Shown here: one piece after another, positions 8,473 through 16,017 of the stretch
Numbering within the stretch: the stretch's first letter is position 1
How the letters are laid out: the number at the start of each line of letters is the position of its first letter
Source: Reyranella sp. CPCC 100927
Lineage (GTDB): Bacteria > Pseudomonadota > Alphaproteobacteria > Reyranellales > Reyranellaceae
NCBI RefSeq assembly: GCF_007859315.1
Contig: NZ_VOHA01000002.1
Coordinates: 124,001-188,000, forward strand
Reading direction: 5' to 3'
Length of the DNA: 64,000 nucleotides
Position numbers and translations under genes: made by a program
Notes under the pieces: generated by a model
What the model saw: only the letters and a program-made list of their open reading frames with translations
Told to the model about the DNA's origin: nothing
The model's database searches: none

Positions 8473-8883
8473 CTACTTCGGCAGCAGCACCAGTTGCGTC
8501 TGCAGCGTCTGGCTCAGCAGCTTGCCGGCCTCGTCGTAGAGGCGGGTCTGCCAGACGCTGGTGCGGCCGCCGACATGCAAGGGCGTTGCTTCGGCGCGCA
8601 CCTTGCCGGCCTTGCAGCCGGCGAAGAAATTGGTCTTCGACTCCAGCGTCGTGGTGCCGGCACCGGCCGGCAGATTGAGGAACGCCGCCGTCGCCCCGAC
8701 CTGGTCGGCCACCGCCATCAGCGCGCCGCCATGCAAGGTACCGCCCACCGTACAGAGGTCCGGCCGCCAGTCGAACTCGGCCACCACCTTGTCCTTGCGC
8801 GCCTCGATCACCTTCAGACCCAGCACAGTGCCGAACAGGCCCTGCATGCGCTCGTTGATCGCGTCGGCCGCGTTGTCGGACAT
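8473..8883 (-). CDS. hotdog-fold thioesterase (PaaI/YigI-like)
   Basis: A 136-aa acyl-CoA thioesterase of the PaaI_thioesterase class. The hotdog helix has the G-G-x-x-H-G-G-x-x-x-x-x-x-D signature (VGGTLHGGALMAVADQVG, residues about 48-65), followed by TLESKTNFF and VGGRTSVWQTRLYD. The catalytic centre in this class is the helix Asp/Asn plus backbone amides. Start 8883 is preferred because GGAGAG lies about 7 nt upstream; a further ATG at 8895 is possible. It converges with the TRAP operon with only 5 nt between, and may act on CoA thioesters from the same catabolism. Confidence 0.85.
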   Translation of the reverse strand: MSDNAADAINERMQGLFGTVLGLKVIEARKDKVVAEFDWRPDLCTVGGTLHGGALMAVADQVGATAAFLNLPAGAGTTTLESKTNFFAGCKAGKVRAEATPLHVGGRTSVWQTRLYDEAGKLLSQTLQTQLVLLPK

Positions 8884-8970
8884 CACACTCTCCATCCCGC
8901 TTTTTGATGTCCCTTGGTAGCCGGCGACGGCGGGGTCAGCAATTACCTTCGACGTTATAGGAGCACCAAC

Positions 8971-8995
8971 AAAAACGGGGCCCGCAGGCCCCGTT
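8971..8995 (-). terminator. rho-independent terminator of sodB
   Basis: A perfect 9-bp stem (8974-8982 with 8987-8995), loop CGCA, followed on the minus strand by TTTT(T) at 8971-8975. It lies just downstream of the sodB stop and is well formed for this GC-rich genome. Confidence 0.85.
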
Positions 8996-9015
8996 CGTCG
9001 TCTCGGCGGGTCTGA

Positions 9016-9618
9016 TCAGGCCGCCTTCTCGAGGTTGGCGTTCACGAAGTCCCAGTTCACGAGATGCTCCATGAAGGTCTCGATGTACTTGGGACGCGCG
9101 TTACGATAGTCGACGTAGTAGGCATGCTCCCAGACATCGATGGTGAGCAGCGCCGTCTTGCCGTGCACCAGCGGCAGGTCGGCATTGCCGGTCTTCATTA
9201 CCGAGAGCTTGCCGCCGTCGAGCACCAGCCAGGCCCAGCCGGAGCCGAACTGCGTGGTGGCCGCGTCCTTGAAAGCCGCGAGAAACTTGTCGTAGCCGCC
9301 GAGGTCGCTGGCGATCTTGCGCGAGATAGCGCCGCTCGGCTTGCCGCCGCCATTGGGCTTCATGCTGTTCCAGTAGAACGTGTGGTTCCACACCTGGGCA
9401 GCGTTGTTGAAGATGCCGGCCTTCGCCGCGTCCTTGGACGCCGCCTGGATCACGTCCTCCAGCGGCATCGACGCCATCGGCGTATCGGCCACCAGCCTGT
9501 TCAGGTTGTCGACGTAAGCCTTGTGATGCTTGCCGTGGTGAAAGTCGAGCGTCTCGGCCGAGACATGCGGCGCAAGCGCATCCTGGGCATAAGGCAACGG
9601 TGGCAACTCAAATGGCAT
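9016..9618 (-). CDS. sodB: superoxide dismutase, Fe (or cambialistic Fe/Mn) type
   Basis: A 200-aa cytosolic enzyme that dismutates superoxide to O2 and H2O2. The metal ligands are all present: His in HHGKHHKAYV (about residue 28), His in QVWNHTFYW (about 76), and Asp and His in IDVWEHAYYVDYR (about 160-164). The N-terminus MPFELPPLPYAQDALAPH is the standard SodB start. The A-x-F-G-S-G-W-A-W-L motif is intact. The Gln near residue 72 (NNAAQVWNHTFYWNSM) favours iron, but metal choice cannot be proven by sequence. It is a single gene with its own terminator and an upstream dyad at 9650-9673. Confidence 0.95.
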   Translation of the reverse strand: MPFELPPLPYAQDALAPHVSAETLDFHHGKHHKAYVDNLNRLVADTPMASMPLEDVIQAASKDAAKAGIFNNAAQVWNHTFYWNSMKPNGGGKPSGAISRKIASDLGGYDKFLAAFKDAATTQFGSGWAWLVLDGGKLSVMKTGNADLPLVHGKTALLTIDVWEHAYYVDYRNARPKYIETFMEHLVNWDFVNANLEKAA

Positions 9619-9649
9619 CTCTGACTCCGTTTTATCCGCAAGTGATGAG

Positions 9650-9673
9650 GCGTTGATCCCACGGCATCAACGC
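9650..9673. promoter_or_regulatory. dyad upstream of sodB
   Basis: GCGTTGAT (9650-9657) and ATCAACGC (9666-9673) form a perfect 8-bp inverted repeat with an 8-nt spacer, 32-55 nt upstream of the sodB start. It could be a repressor site or a 5'-leader hairpin; the binding protein is unknown. Confidence 0.35.
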
Positions 9674-9781
9674 TCCATCTCCCATGTGGCTCCATGGGGT
9701 CGGCAGGAAACCGTTGTTACGTCAGCCCTGCAATGCGTGTGCCGCGCATGCGGCAAAACGCGCATGGCATACACGAATCGA

Positions 9782-9805
9782 AGCGGGGCCCCGAAGGGCC
9801 CCGCT
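9782..9805 (-). terminator. hairpin after the PuuD-like gene (terminator-like)
   Basis: A perfect 10-bp GC stem (9782-9791 with 9796-9805) with loop CGAA, 31 nt past the stop of the gene ending at 9836. There is no clear T-run on either side, so termination may be weak or factor-assisted. Confidence 0.45.
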
Positions 9806-9835
9806 CTGCTGCATCGTGACAGGATGATGTCTGTC

Positions 9836-10429
9836 TTACATCCCGGCATTCTGCTGCGCCACCATGCAGAACAGCATGGGGATCGACAGCATGGTATTGA
9901 TGCGCGAGGTCATGCCGGCGAGACGCGCCGCCGGCGCCTTCTGTTCGGCCGGCACATCGACCAGGCCCAGCGCCTTCTGCTGGTTGGGCCAAATGATGAA
10001 CCAGACGTTGAACGCCATGATCAGCGCCAGCCACATGCCGATGCCGATGACATGGGCGCCCTTCTGGAACGTCAGCGCCTGCACGATGTAGCCGTTCATC
10101 CACGCCAGCAGCAGCCCGGTGAGCACGGTGGCCGCCGCGCCCCAGCGGAACCAGAACAATGCCGCCGGCGCGATCACCTTGCTGACCGCCGGCTTCTGGT
10201 CGTCGGGAATCTTGGGCATTGACGGCGTCTGCACGAAGTTGAAGTACCAGAGCAGGCCGATCCACATCACACCGCTCAGCACGTGCAGCCAGCGCATGAA
10301 GAACGTGAACCAGGCATGATCCGGCTTGATCATCTGGCCAGAGAGGATGCCGACAATAATGGCAATGACGATGAGCAGCACGATGCCGGCGATGATCGTG
10401 CGCTGCAGAGATGAGAAGAATGCAGCCAT
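9836..10429 (-). CDS. PuuD-like membrane protein (urate oxidase N-terminal domain family)
   Basis: A 197-aa integral membrane protein with about five hydrophobic spans: residues 10-30, a conserved HAWFTFFMRWLHVLSGVMWIG segment, one after APAALFWFRWGAAATV, one after VIGIGMWL, and a final one near TMLSIPMLFCMV. This is the Urate_ox_N domain found in the membrane part of PuuD urate hydroxylase, whose histidines and W-rich helices resemble haem-binding membrane proteins. Only the membrane domain is present, with no cytochrome c tail as in full-length PuuD, so urate oxidation should not be assumed. The ATG at 10429 begins the first helix; upstream open sequence is ignored. Confidence 0.75.
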   Translation of the reverse strand: MAAFFSSLQRTIIAGIVLLIVIAIIVGILSGQMIKPDHAWFTFFMRWLHVLSGVMWIGLLWYFNFVQTPSMPKIPDDQKPAVSKVIAPAALFWFRWGAAATVLTGLLLAWMNGYIVQALTFQKGAHVIGIGMWLALIMAFNVWFIIWPNQQKALGLVDVPAEQKAPAARLAGMTSRINTMLSIPMLFCMVAQQNAGM

Positions 10430-10474
10430 GGGATTTCCCCCGTTTGTTACGCCACCTAAGCCGCGACAAACTAG

Positions 10475-10492
10475 CACACCGACTGCGGTGTG
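10475..10492. promoter_or_regulatory. dyad in divergent region
   Basis: CACACCG (10475-10481), loop ACTG and CGGTGTG (10486-10492) form a perfect 7-bp hairpin between the divergent genes at 10429 and 10589. The role is unknown: operator or leader hairpin. Confidence 0.25.
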
Positions 10493-10588
10493 AATAGCCT
10501 TGCACAAGAATTTTCGTTCCCGATCAAGGATATATCCGTCAGTGTTCGTACGATATCAGCACTGCGCCGCAGCAAGAATGACAGCACC

Positions 10589-11458
10589 ATGACGGCACCG
10601 CCTCCTGCCGATGCGCTCGACGACGCGCGGCGTGCCTGCAGCGAGCAGGCGCGCGCCGGGGATCGCGAGCGTTTCCTGTGCAGCCTGTTCGCGCCCGAAC
10701 CGGCCCGCAGCGACCTGTGGGCCTTGCTGGCGTTCAATCTGGAGATCGCTCGCACGCGCGAAACGGTGAGCGAGCCCACCCTGGGCGAGATCCGCCTGCA
10801 ATGGTGGCGCGAGGCGATCGAGGCGGCTGACGCCGGAAACGCCCGGCCGCATCCGGTCGTGCGTGCGCTGGCCGCGGCCATGGCCCGCGTGCGGCCGCCC
10901 CGGGAACGCTTCGAGCGACTGATCCATGCCCGCGAGCATGACCTCTACGACGATCCGATGCCTGATCTCGCCGCCCTCGAAGACTACGCCGACGCCACCT
11001 CGGGTGAGTTGTCGGTACTGGCGCTGGACATGCTCGGCGTGGCTGATGCCCCTGTGCGCGTGGCGGCGCGCCATGTCGGGATCGCCTGGGCGCTGGCCGG
11101 CGTCATCCGCGCCACCCCCTTCCTGGCGCGCCAGCGCCGACTGCTGCTCCCCGCCGATCAGCTTGCCGCCGAAAGCGTCAGCGCCGAGGCCATTTTCAGC
11201 GGCCAGCCTGAGCCTGGGCTGCGCGCCGTGCTGAAAGCTATCGCCGACCACGCCCGATACCACCTGCGGGAGGCGCGTGGCATTCAAGCGACCTTGCCAC
11301 CGGCCGCGCTGCCGGCACTGCTGCCGGCGCGCCTGGCCGAGCGTCACCTGGCGTTGATCGAGGCCGATCGCTTCGATGTCTTCGCCGGCGTTCGGACCCC
11401 CAATCCGGCGCTGACGGCGGCCCGCGTCTGGTGGAGCCACGCCCGCGGCCGGTTCTGA
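10589..11458 (+). CDS. squalene/phytoene synthase family protein (NDUFAF6-like)
   Basis: A 289-aa all-helical protein of the trans-isoprenyl diphosphate synthase fold. Motifs: RFLCSLFAPEPARSDLWALLAFN at residues about 27-50, LGEIRLQWWREAIE about 68-81, then the aspartate-rich helix REHDLYDDPMPDLAALEDYADATSGELSVLALD (about 112-145), and GIAWALAGVIRATPF (about 160-175). The second catalytic DxxxD of true phytoene synthases is weak. There are no other carotenoid or hopanoid genes in the window. The closest known parallel is the NDUFAF6 branch, implicated in respiratory complex I assembly, so enzymatic synthase activity is doubtful. ATG 10589 starts the compact family length. Confidence 0.75.
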   Translation: MTAPPPADALDDARRACSEQARAGDRERFLCSLFAPEPARSDLWALLAFNLEIARTRETVSEPTLGEIRLQWWREAIEAADAGNARPHPVVRALAAAMARVRPPRERFERLIHAREHDLYDDPMPDLAALEDYADATSGELSVLALDMLGVADAPVRVAARHVGIAWALAGVIRATPFLARQRRLLLPADQLAAESVSAEAIFSGQPEPGLRAVLKAIADHARYHLREARGIQATLPPAALPALLPARLAERHLALIEADRFDVFAGVRTPNPALTAARVWWSHARGRF

Positions 11459-11460
11459 GG

Positions 11461-12828
11461 TCACGCGGCGGCGACGTAGCCCGCCTCGCGCATGATCCGC
11501 GCCGCCGACTCCTGCAGTTCGCGCTTGCGCTGGCTCAGCACATCGGCCGGAAAGAGCAGGCGCCCGCCCTGCTTGCGCACAACGCCGTCGATGAGAACGG
11601 TATCGACATTGCCCGGACCGGCCTGTTCGACGATCGAGACGATCGGGTCGTAGACGGGGAACAGGTTGAGATCGCTGGCGCGCAGCAACGCGATGTCGGC
11701 CTTCTTGCCTGGCGTCAGCGACCCGATCTGCCGCTCCAATCCCAACGCCCGCGCCCCGCCGATCGTGGCCCAACCCAGCGCTTCCCGCGATACCAGCGGG
11801 GGCATATTCTGTGCCGCGTTCGCTGCCCGTGCCCGCACCTCGATCGACTGTGCGTGCAGCAGAGCGACATGCATCTCGCGGAACATCTCGCCCGAAACGG
11901 TGGGCTCGACATCCACGCCCAAAGCCGGGATTTGACCCAACGCGCGCACCCGCCAGACCAGCGGATCGGCGGCATAGGCGCGCAGTTCGCACTGTACGGT
12001 CGATATCGCCATCACGCCGGCATCGACCAGCCGCGCCAGCTCCTCATCGCCGAGATAGTTGCCGTGAACGATGGTGTGATCGTCGCCGATCAGCTTCTCG
12101 TCAAGCAGGGTGAAGTAACCACGCGGATCGATCGCCAGCGCCGGCCGCTTGGTCGCATGCGAGGATGACCGCAGCCCCAGGTCGCGCGCCAGACGGAGGT
12201 TGATGCGGGTCGGTCCCATTTCGGCCCAGTGCGGGCCCGCCACCGCCAGTGCCATGGTCACACGGGCGTCGTCGCTGGTCAGGCGCCCCTTGCGGATGCG
12301 CTCGACCCGATCGCGCGGATTGACCCGCCGCTCGAACGGTTCCAGCGCCTCCTGCGCCGGCGACAGCTTGCCGGCGCCGAGCGTGAAGACGGCGCGGATG
12401 CCGCTGTCTTCCAGCGCATCGATCGAGCGCTCCGCCTGCTCCGTGGTGGTGATGTTGTGGCAGTAGTCGAGCAGTGTCGTACAGCCGCAGTCGATCTGGT
12501 TGAGCGCGCCGATCAGGTTGCCGAGGTAGTTGTCCTGCGGCCCGAAGCGGGTCGCCATGTCGCCGTGGATATACTTGAAGTACTCGCCGCTGCGCCATTC
12601 GGAACCGATCGACCGCATCCCGGTCTGCCATGTGTGCAGATGGGCATTCACCAGGCCTGGCATCGCGATCATGTCGCGGCCGTCGATGACCGTGTGAGCC
12701 TTGGCGCCGAGCTGACGGCCGACGGCGACGATGCGGTCGTCCTCGATCAGGATATCGGCGTTCTGCAGGTCGCCCAGCGCCGGATCCATCGAGACGATCC
12801 AGCCGCAGGTGATCAATGTCCGGGCCAT
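11461..12828 (-). CDS. amidohydrolase, MTA/SAH-deaminase/AtzA-like family (copy 1)
   Basis: A 455-aa metal-dependent hydrolase of the TIM-barrel superfamily that deaminates or dechlorinates heterocycles. The N-terminal small beta domain (ITCGWIVSMDPALG) leads into the metal site HLHTW (about residue 65-69), then SSHATK (about 225), VHGNYLGDE (about 257) and the barrel-end GVDVEP with Asp about 308. LTPGKKADIALL closes the small domain. It is closely similar along its length to the adjacent gene (next entry), clearly a tandem duplicate. ATG 12828 is 4 nt after the upstream stop, so the two are one operon. Substrate unknown; the linked ABC importer suggests salvage of an aminated or halogenated heterocycle. 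Confidence 0.85.
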   Translation of the reverse strand: MARTLITCGWIVSMDPALGDLQNADILIEDDRIVAVGRQLGAKAHTVIDGRDMIAMPGLVNAHLHTWQTGMRSIGSEWRSGEYFKYIHGDMATRFGPQDNYLGNLIGALNQIDCGCTTLLDYCHNITTTEQAERSIDALEDSGIRAVFTLGAGKLSPAQEALEPFERRVNPRDRVERIRKGRLTSDDARVTMALAVAGPHWAEMGPTRINLRLARDLGLRSSSHATKRPALAIDPRGYFTLLDEKLIGDDHTIVHGNYLGDEELARLVDAGVMAISTVQCELRAYAADPLVWRVRALGQIPALGVDVEPTVSGEMFREMHVALLHAQSIEVRARAANAAQNMPPLVSREALGWATIGGARALGLERQIGSLTPGKKADIALLRASDLNLFPVYDPIVSIVEQAGPGNVDTVLIDGVVRKQGGRLLFPADVLSQRKRELQESAARIMREAGYVAAA

Positions 12829-12832
12829 GGTC

Positions 12833-14206
12833 TCATGCCGCCCTGAGGGTGAAAGCGCCTTCGTGCATGACCCGCGCCACCGACTGGGCCAGTTGCGCCT
12901 GGCGTTGCCGCAGCGTGGCAGGGTCGACCAGCAGCTTGCCGGCGCGCTTGCGCACGATACCGTCGATGATGACCGTATCGACATTGCCGGCGTGTGCCTG
13001 CTCGACAATGCTGAGCAGCGGATCATGCACCGGGAACAGGTTGAGGTCCGTGGCGCGCAGCATGACGATGTCGGCCTTCTTGCCCGGCGTCAGCGAACCG
13101 ATCTGGCGCTCCAGGCCGGCCGCGCGGGCGTTGCCGATCGTCGCCCATGTCAAGGCTTCGCGCGAACGGACCGGTATGGCCTTGAACGGCGGCTGTCCGC
13201 TGGCGGCGTTGTCGCGTTGCGATGCCCAGCGGGCATGCAGCAACGCCGCCTGCATCTCGCGAAACATCTCGCCGCTGACCATCGGCTCGATATCCACGCC
13301 AATGGACGGCATGCCGCCCAGCGCGCGCACCCGCAACGTCACGGGATCGGCCGCATGGCCGTGCATTTCGGCCATCACGGTCGCGGTGATCGATGCACCG
13401 GCTTCGACCACCGCGCGAAGCTCGGCGTCCTCGATATAGTTGCCATGAACGATGTTGTGGTCCGGCCCGATCAGGCCGGCCTCCGCCAGGCGTTGGTAGC
13501 CGCCGGGTGCAACCTGATCGGCAATTTTCTTCGTCGCATGCGAGGTCGAGAGCAGACCTAGCTCGCGCGCGAGGCGCAGGTCGTGCTCCGCGACGTCGTA
13601 CGTGCCCCAGTGCGGGCCGAGGATTGCCATGGCGAGCGTCACGCGGCGAGCGTCTGACGCGAAGCGTCCCTTGCGCAGGGCCTCGATGCGATCGCGCGGA
13701 TGCGGGATATGGGTATAGGGCAGGCTGCCGGGCTTGGTTGGCGGCTTGGCCGTGCCGTGCGCGAAGACGGCGCGAATGCCGGACTCCTCCAGCCCGTCGA
13801 CGGACCGTTCGGCATGCTCCAGCGACGTGAGGTTGTGGCACCAGTCGAGGATCGTGGTGACGCCGCCGTCGATCTGTCCCAGCGCCCCCACCAGGTTGCC
13901 GATGTAGTTGTCCTCCGGACCGTAGCGCGTGGCCAGATTGGCGTGGATGTTGGCGTGATAGTCGGGCCCCAGCCACTCCGACCCGATGGCACGCAAGCCC
14001 GACTGCCAGGTATGGATGTGGGCATCGACCAGCCCGGGCATGACGATCATGTCGCGCGCATCGATCGTCTCATCGGCGGTCGCTTCGATGCCGCGGCCGG
14101 CGGCGACAATGCGGTCGCCCTCGATCAGCAGGCGTGCCTCGCGATGATCGCCGACAGCGTCATCCATGCTGACCAGCCAGCCGCAGTCGATCAGGGTGCG
14201 TTTCAT
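12833..14206 (-). CDS. amidohydrolase, MTA/SAH-deaminase/AtzA-like family (copy 2)
   Basis: A 457-aa paralogue of the preceding gene in the same operon. It shares the opening (LIDCGWLVSMDDAVGD), the metal motif AHIHTWQSGLRAIGSEW, TSHATKK, IVHGNYIEDAEL, GVDIEPMVSGEMFREM and LTPGKKADIVMLRATDLNLFP. It differs from copy 1 in a central loop (TAKPPTKPGSLPYTHIPH, around residue 155) and in the segment before the last barrel strands, which suggests a different or broadened substrate. The start is supported by GAGGAG upstream of ATG 14206. It is first in a minus-strand pair, and the ABC importer lies upstream on the same strand beyond the palindromic element at 14226-14357. Confidence 0.85.
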   Translation of the reverse strand: MKRTLIDCGWLVSMDDAVGDHREARLLIEGDRIVAAGRGIEATADETIDARDMIVMPGLVDAHIHTWQSGLRAIGSEWLGPDYHANIHANLATRYGPEDNYIGNLVGALGQIDGGVTTILDWCHNLTSLEHAERSVDGLEESGIRAVFAHGTAKPPTKPGSLPYTHIPHPRDRIEALRKGRFASDARRVTLAMAILGPHWGTYDVAEHDLRLARELGLLSTSHATKKIADQVAPGGYQRLAEAGLIGPDHNIVHGNYIEDAELRAVVEAGASITATVMAEMHGHAADPVTLRVRALGGMPSIGVDIEPMVSGEMFREMQAALLHARWASQRDNAASGQPPFKAIPVRSREALTWATIGNARAAGLERQIGSLTPGKKADIVMLRATDLNLFPVHDPLLSIVEQAHAGNVDTVIIDGIVRKRAGKLLVDPATLRQRQAQLAQSVARVMHEGAFTLRAA

Positions 14207-14225
14207 TTCCACTGCTCCTCCACTA

Positions 14226-14357
14226 TTCCCTCCCCCCAGCTTCGCTGGGGGAGGTGGCCGAAGGCCGGAGGGGGAATCAACGTGGTCTGAACTACATAAA
14301 CCACGTCGGTTCCCCTCCGCCCCTTCGGGGCACCTCCCCAGCAAAGCTGGGGAGGAA
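14226..14357. repeat. long composite inverted repeat (REP-like)
   Basis: Two arms, about 14226-14276 and 14308-14357, are imperfect reverse complements. Each contains a CCTCCCC/GGGGAGG hairpin and a smaller GGCCGAAGGCC or CCCCTTCGGGG hairpin, and between them ACGTGGT/ACCACGT also pair. It fills the gap between the ABC permease end and the amidohydrolase start, so it lies inside a same-strand cluster and could modulate read-through. Confidence 0.75.
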
Positions 14358-14364
14358 GTATCAC

Positions 14365-15189
14365 TCAGGTCGTGCGCCAGCGATTGACGAGCCCGTCGAG
14401 CTTCTGTTGGCCCTTGGTCAGAAGAATACCGAGCGCCGCCAGCAGCAGCAGGATCGCAAACACCTGGCCGGTTTCCAGGACCTGCCCGGCAAGCTGCAGG
14501 CGGGCGCCCAGCCCGTAGCGGGCGGTCTGCATTTCGGCGGCAACGATCAGGATGATCGAGATGCCCAATGCCAGCCGCAGGCCGCCGAAGATCGCAGGCA
14601 CCGCCGCCGGCAGCACGATCTTGCGCTGGATCTGCATGCGGGTCGCGCCGAGATCACGCGCCGCCAGGATCAGACCTTCGTCGCACTGGCGCACGCCGAT
14701 GATGGTGTTCACCAGGATGGGAAACACGCAACCCAGCGCGCTGAGCGCGATCTGGAAGAGATTGCCGCTGCCCAGCCAGATCACCAGCAACGGCACCAGC
14801 GAGATCTTCGGCACCGGGTAGATCGCGGCGACGAAGATGTCACAGACCGCATAGATGCGCCGCGAGGTTCCCATCAGGATGCCAAGCGCGATGCCGACGA
14901 TGGCGGCCAGGAAAAAGCCGCCGAAGATGCGAAACAGCGTCAGTCCCAGGTCGTAGGCGAGGTTCTTGTGCACGAAGAGATCGAACAGGCTCACGACCAC
15001 GACGGACGGCCGCGGCAGGTAGAGTTCCGGAATCTCCGCGACCTGGACCGACACTTCCCAGAACACGAGGAACAGCGCCATGGCGACGGGGCCATAGAAC
15101 CAGTAGTGGTCGCGCAATCGTTCGCTTTGTACCGCCTGCGGCAACGGCGCATCGCCGTCGACGACGGCGGACGGCTTGATCTCGGACAT
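14365..15189 (-). CDS. ABC transporter permease (SsuC/TauC/NrtB/ThiX class)
   Basis: A 274-aa inner-membrane permease with about six transmembrane helices. The EAA cytoplasmic loop that docks on the ATPase reads ILAARDLGATRMQIQRKIVLP (about residues 183-203), with the invariant G after the D-x. PVPKISLVPLLVIWLG is the class signature for importers of nitrate, alkanesulfonates, taurine and hydroxymethylpyrimidine. It is followed 7 nt upstream by the ATPase gene and belongs to one minus-strand operon, substrate-binding protein, then ATPase, then permease. GAGG precedes the ATG. Confidence 0.9.
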   Translation of the reverse strand: MSEIKPSAVVDGDAPLPQAVQSERLRDHYWFYGPVAMALFLVFWEVSVQVAEIPELYLPRPSVVVVSLFDLFVHKNLAYDLGLTLFRIFGGFFLAAIVGIALGILMGTSRRIYAVCDIFVAAIYPVPKISLVPLLVIWLGSGNLFQIALSALGCVFPILVNTIIGVRQCDEGLILAARDLGATRMQIQRKIVLPAAVPAIFGGLRLALGISIILIVAAEMQTARYGLGARLQLAGQVLETGQVFAILLLLAALGILLTKGQQKLDGLVNRWRTT

Positions 15190-15196
15190 GATGGCC

Positions 15197-15997
15197 TCAG
15201 TTCAGCATCGACTTGCGCACTTCGTCGCGCAGCAAGCCGTAGATCTCGGTGAACAGTTCGCCGAAGCGCTTGTTGTTCTGGGTATCGATGCCGCGCGGCC
15301 GCGGCAGATCGACATCCAGCGTCCGTGCAATGCGACCGGGACGCGCCGTCATCACCGCGACGTGGTCGCCCAGGAAGATGGCTTCCTCGATCGAGTGGGT
15401 GATCAGGATCACCGTCTTGCCGCTGCGCTCCACCACGGTCGACAGCTGTTCCTGCAGATAAAGCCGGGTCTGCGCATCGAGGGCGCCGAAGGGCTCGTCG
15501 AGAAAGAGGATGTCCGGTGACATCACGAGGCCGCGCGCCAGGCCGACCCTCTGCTTCATGCCACCCGACAGCTGGCTGGGATAATGTTTCTCGAACCCGG
15601 CCAGCTCGACGGATTTGATCGCCTCGGCGGCACGCGCATGGCGTTCGCCGGCCGATACGCCTTCGAGTTCGAGGCCGAAGGCGACGTTGTCCAGCACGGT
15701 ACGCCACGGCAGCAGGTTGAAGGACTGCCAGACCGTGGCCATGCGCGGCGGGTCGCCAGCCCGACGGTTGCCCGATCCGTCACGGTAGAGGAATTGAACC
15801 TTGCCTTCGCTGGCCTCCATCAGGCCACGCAGGATCAGCAGCAACGTCGACTTGCCGCAGCCGCTGGGGCCGACGATCGATGTCACCTTGCCGGCTGGAA
15901 AGTCGCACGACACACCCGTGAGCGCCGTGGTCGGCGGTCGGTTCCGACTGAGGAACCGGTGCGACAATCGCTCGATCGAAATCGCTTCAAACTGCAT
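15197..15997 (-). CDS. ABC transporter ATP-binding protein (SsuB/TauB/ThiZ class)
   Basis: A 266-aa ATPase energising the importer. Walker A GPSGCGKST (about residues 42-50), Q-loop at VWQSFNLLPWR (about 90), the ABC signature LSGGMKQRVGLARGL (about 143-157), Walker B DILFLDEPFGALD (about 162-174) and the switch histidine in ILITHSIEEA (about 195) are all intact. The LSGGMKQR plus PFGALD combination is typical of the nitrate/sulfonate/taurine group. The N-terminus (MQFEAISIERLSHRF) is normal. It is co-transcribed with its neighbours on both sides. Confidence 0.93.
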   Translation of the reverse strand: MQFEAISIERLSHRFLSRNRPPTTALTGVSCDFPAGKVTSIVGPSGCGKSTLLLILRGLMEASEGKVQFLYRDGSGNRRAGDPPRMATVWQSFNLLPWRTVLDNVAFGLELEGVSAGERHARAAEAIKSVELAGFEKHYPSQLSGGMKQRVGLARGLVMSPDILFLDEPFGALDAQTRLYLQEQLSTVVERSGKTVILITHSIEEAIFLGDHVAVMTARPGRIARTLDVDLPRPRGIDTQNNKRFGELFTEIYGLLRDEVRKSMLN

Positions 15998-16017
15998 CCC
16001 GGGCCAATCCTCTGCCT

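Noticed and set aside
8971-8995. Hairpin read as a plus-strand terminator
   Set aside because: The T-run is on the minus strand side, so it serves sodB.
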